This document shows, piece by piece, positions 23,068 to 24,764 of a stretch of 24,764 bases of DNA (position 1 is the stretch's first letter; the number at the start of each line of letters is the position of its first letter). The stretch comes from a virus: IMG/VR virus record IMGVR_UViG_3300015189_000107, positions 1 through 24,764 of that record; one strand, 5' to 3'. Below the pieces are notes generated by a model. It made no database searches and was not told where the DNA came from. It saw only the letters and a program-made list of their open reading frames with translations. A program made the position numbers and the translations under genes.

Positions 23068-23113
23068 AAGTAACTTGTGGTTGTTGACAAAACATAACTA
23101 GCGGTTCCACAAT
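23068..23113 (+). promoter_or_regulatory. Candidate operator and promoter for the right-hand operon
   Basis: AAGTAACTT at 23068-23076 matches the repressor-operator core seen at 22155-22202. A perfect -35 TTGACA at 23084-23089 follows, with an 18-bp spacer and CACAAT (23108-23113, four of six -10 positions). The element lies between the lipoprotein stop (23060) and the gene at 23149. It could be a pL-type promoter controlled by the repressor or Cro protein. The -10 is weak, so the promoter call is moderate. Confidence 0.55.
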
Positions 23114-23148
23114 TCGCTCTGCCGCCCCTTTTGGGCGCTGGAGCGAAG

Positions 23149-23370
23149 ATGCTTTTCACCACCGCCCTCCCACAACTGCCCGCCGGCCCTCGGCGCGCTT
23201 CGGCGCCTGATGTCGCTGCCCGCCCCGGCCCCATTGACTGGCCCTTCACGCAGCCGCTGAACGAGCGCCAGCGCGCCGCCGCGCTCGACGGCCTGACCCG
23301 GGCCGACGCCCGCCACGAAGGCCGGCGCTTCACGGGCGCCGTTGTCACTGGCTTCGGAGAGTTCGCTTGA
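23149..23370 (+). CDS. Phage hypothetical protein, 73 residues
   Basis: A 73-residue protein with a hydrophobic start ('MLFTTALPQLPAG') and a basic, alanine/arginine-rich remainder ('ERQRAAALDGLTRADARHEGRRF'). No family recognised. GGAG with five-base spacing precedes the ATG at 23149, supporting it over the earlier GTG/ATG candidates. Its stop overlaps the next gene start as TTGA. It is the first gene of the right-hand operon. Confidence 0.65.
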   Translation: MLFTTALPQLPAGPRRASAPDVAARPGPIDWPFTQPLNERQRAAALDGLTRADARHEGRRFTGAVVTGFGEFA

Positions 23371-23774
23371 GCGCGGCCATCGAGGCCCTGGTGCGGCTCT
23401 GGCCCATCGCCCAGCGCGATCACGGCGGCGCGGGCGTGGTCTGCCGCTTCCTGCTCGGGCTGTACAACGGCACGCGCTTCCCGTTCAACCTGACGGAGCT
23501 GCGGCGGCTCGACACCGACACTCTCGGCGACGTGATGCTCGTGCTGCAGATGGACGCGACCTTCTGTACGCGCGAAGTGCACGAGCTTCTCAACCAGGCG
23601 CTCGGGCGCAGAGACATCGGGCCGCAACTCGAGCTGCTCGCCTACAACCGGCGGCTCAAGGGCGCGATCAAGAAGACGGACCTCGACTACGTGCGCGAGC
23701 GCATCGCGTACCTGAACCTCCCGACCGATCCGGTCAGCTCCGGGGCGGTTCGGCAAGCGGCGGTGACGGCATGA
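23367..23774 (+). CDS. DUF7673-like phage protein
   Basis: A 135-residue soluble protein. The region 'AIEALVRLWPIAQRDHGGAGVVCRFLLGLYNGTRFPFNLTELRRLD' followed by 'VMLVLQMDATFCTREVHELL' resembles the DUF7673 group of small proteins found in phages and integrative elements; the function is unknown. Start codon is TTG at 23367, overlapping the previous stop by TTGA; there is no ATG before the conserved part. It overlaps the next gene as ATGA. Confidence 0.7.
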   Translation: MSAAIEALVRLWPIAQRDHGGAGVVCRFLLGLYNGTRFPFNLTELRRLDTDTLGDVMLVLQMDATFCTREVHELLNQALGRRDIGPQLELLAYNRRLKGAIKKTDLDYVRERIAYLNLPTDPVSSGAVRQAAVTA

Positions 23775-24037
23775 GCACGGTGACCCTCTACATCGTGACT
23801 CAGCTCGTTTTCTCTGTCCTGCTGGTCGCCTCCCTTTTGCTGCGCAAGCCAGGCGAAACGCCGAAGCCGATCGGCGAACGGGGCGAGCGCATCCGGCTGG
23901 TCGTTTGCGTGTGCTTTCTGCTGTGGGAGGTCGCGCTGGTCAGCGCCTGCGGCGGCGGCGGCAACGCCGAGCCGGCTCAGCCTGACCGGACCATCAACCC
24001 GCCCGACTGCAAGACCCACCCGGAGCGCTGCACATGA
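23771..24037 (+). CDS. Small membrane protein with lipobox-like motif
   Basis: An 88-residue protein with a hydrophobic N-terminal segment (about residues 4-24), a charged loop, and a second hydrophobic segment ending 'LVSACGGGGNAEPAQ'. The 'LVSACGGGG' tail looks like the signal-peptide end of Burkholderiales lipoproteins. Either the protein spans the membrane twice, or an internal start yields a lipoprotein. It has no enzymatic motif. The ATG at 23771 overlaps the previous stop (ATGA), as does its own stop with the next gene. Confidence 0.65.
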   Translation: MSTVTLYIVTQLVFSVLLVASLLLRKPGETPKPIGERGERIRLVVCVCFLLWEVALVSACGGGGNAEPAQPDRTINPPDCKTHPERCT

Positions 24038-24147
24038 ACACGCCGATCGATCCCATCCCGACCGTCGAGGAGGAACACCCGTGGCTGCTGCTCGCCTACG
24101 CGATCAGCTTCGTCGCGGCCGTCGCCCTCAGCGCGGTTTTCCGCTGA
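24034..24147 (+). CDS. Small single-span membrane protein, 37 residues
   Basis: ATG at 24034 overlaps the preceding TGA (ATGA). The 37-residue product has an acidic start ('MNTPIDPIPTVEEEHP') and one hydrophobic segment ('WLLLAYAISFVAAVALSAVF') ending in Arg. Because it is so short it is easily missed, but the coupling with its neighbour and the clear transmembrane segment argue for a real gene. Its function is unknown. Confidence 0.6.
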   Translation: MNTPIDPIPTVEEEHPWLLLAYAISFVAAVALSAVFR

Positions 24148-24165
24148 TCACTTACCGGAGCACGC

Positions 24166-24585
24166 ATGCACGCAACCGATCCTGCATTCGCCGAGACCGA
24201 AATGGCGAGCCACGTCCTGCCCTTCCCGTTCGTCGGCCTGCACAGCCGCACAACACCCGAGCGTCGCCCCTCGGTCGATTCGACCACCGACCTCGTCTTC
24301 AACTTCGCCGACCCCGAGCGCGTGCGCCGTGAGCGCTCGATGCTCGTCACCGCTACGCGCGAGCGCGAGCGCCTGCAGACCGAGGCCAACATGCGCATCG
24401 CCGAGGCCGCCAGCGCGGCCTACCAGAACGGAAAGGCCGACGGCCGCGCCGAGCGCGAGCGCGAGGGCTGGACGACCGCCGTCAGCTGGGGCGTCTTCTG
24501 CGGCGCCTTCGGCACCTGCGTGGTGGTGGCGCTCGCCGTCATCGGCATGGTGCTGTACGTCGGCCGGCGCGTGCCGCTGTTCTGA
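24166..24585 (+). CDS. C-terminally anchored phage membrane protein
   Basis: A 139-residue protein with a long charged middle region ('DPERVRRERSMLVTATRERERL' then 'GKADGRAERERE'), likely helical or coiled coil, and a single C-terminal hydrophobic span ('GVFCGAFGTCVVVALAVIGM') followed by a short basic tail. The N-terminal 40 residues are polar and proline-rich. GGAG precedes the ATG at 24166. No family recognised; topology suggests a cytoplasmic domain anchored in the inner membrane. Confidence 0.65.
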   Translation: MHATDPAFAETEMASHVLPFPFVGLHSRTTPERRPSVDSTTDLVFNFADPERVRRERSMLVTATRERERLQTEANMRIAEAASAAYQNGKADGRAEREREGWTTAVSWGVFCGAFGTCVVVALAVIGMVLYVGRRVPLF

Positions 24586-24587
24586 CC

Positions 24588-24764
24588 ATGGCCGCCAGCG
24601 CCGCCGCCATGAGCCTGCCTGATCGCGAGCCCACCGACGAGCAGATGCGCGCCGCGTGGCGTGCGCTCGCGCAGCCCGACTGGGGCGACTACGACCAGGC
24701 CAGGGCCGCTTGGGTGCGCTACGCGATTGCCCGGATGCGTGCCCGCGTGATCGCCAGCGGCCGG
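24588..24764 (+). CDS. Partial phage hypothetical protein (runs off window)
   Basis: An open frame from ATG 24588, two bases after the preceding stop, continues 59 codons to the window end with no stop. It starts 'MAASAAAMSLPDREPTDEQM' and then reads 'RAAWRALAQPDWGDYDQA', a helical, tryptophan-containing, soluble-looking protein. A second in-frame ATG at codon 8 is also possible. I do not recognise it. Confidence 0.5.
   Translation, partial: MAASAAAMSLPDREPTDEQMRAAWRALAQPDWGDYDQARAAWVRYAIARMRARVIASGR

Noticed and set aside
1-24764. CRISPR array, tRNA, rRNA, integrase, insertion sequence or defence system genes
   Set aside because: None was seen; no repeat-spacer pattern, cloverleaf, recombinase catalytic domain or transposase was recognised.

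Overview
The window is part of a lambda-like temperate siphophage or prophage. The DNA is strongly GC-rich, and codon use and protein types fit a betaproteobacterial (Burkholderiales-type) host; that host call is inference from composition, because no host gene, integrase, tRNA or attachment site is visible.

Layout. Positions 1-17358 are one long minus-strand structural region, read from high to low coordinates: a protein resembling lambda minor tail protein Z, the small and large terminase subunits, a small Mor/C-type transcription activator, then S49 head protease with an internal scaffold start, decoration protein, major capsid protein, tail terminator, tail tube, tail chaperones with a -1 frameshift, tape measure, three tail-tip proteins, a 1299-residue J-type tail-tip protein and two small tail proteins. 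No portal protein or gpW-like joiner is present, although they normally sit between terminase and protease. Positions 17359-17629 are a gene-free stretch full of GTTACGC motifs. Positions 17630-20834 carry a primase-helicase, a small zinc-finger protein and a CII-type regulator, all minus strand with overlapping ends. Positions 20835-22210 hold three small phage genes of mixed orientation, a Cro/YdaS-like gene and an operator region. From 22211 rightward the plus strand carries a short repressor, an overlapping lipoprotein gene, and a string of small, mostly membrane-associated genes with overlapping ends that runs off the window.

How it appears to work. The repressor (22211-22654) and the divergent Cro-like protein face each other across AAGTAAC/GTTACTT sites that overlap a good cro promoter; another such site precedes a TTGACA promoter for the right-hand operon. 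The early leftward genes (CII-like regulator, zinc-finger protein, primase-helicase) lead to replication, with the GTTACGC cluster as likely origin. The terminase operon ends in the Mor/C-like activator. Directly after it lies a 49-bp element, a 28-bp palindrome followed by a -10-like hexamer, in front of the head-tail operon; a nearly identical element occurs at 1-49, after the tail genes and in front of whatever operon lies to the left. The simplest reading is a Mu-like late-gene switch (activator plus two matching late promoters) placed on a lambda-like structural cassette. That is the most interesting candidate system here, and it sits exactly where the portal gene is missing.
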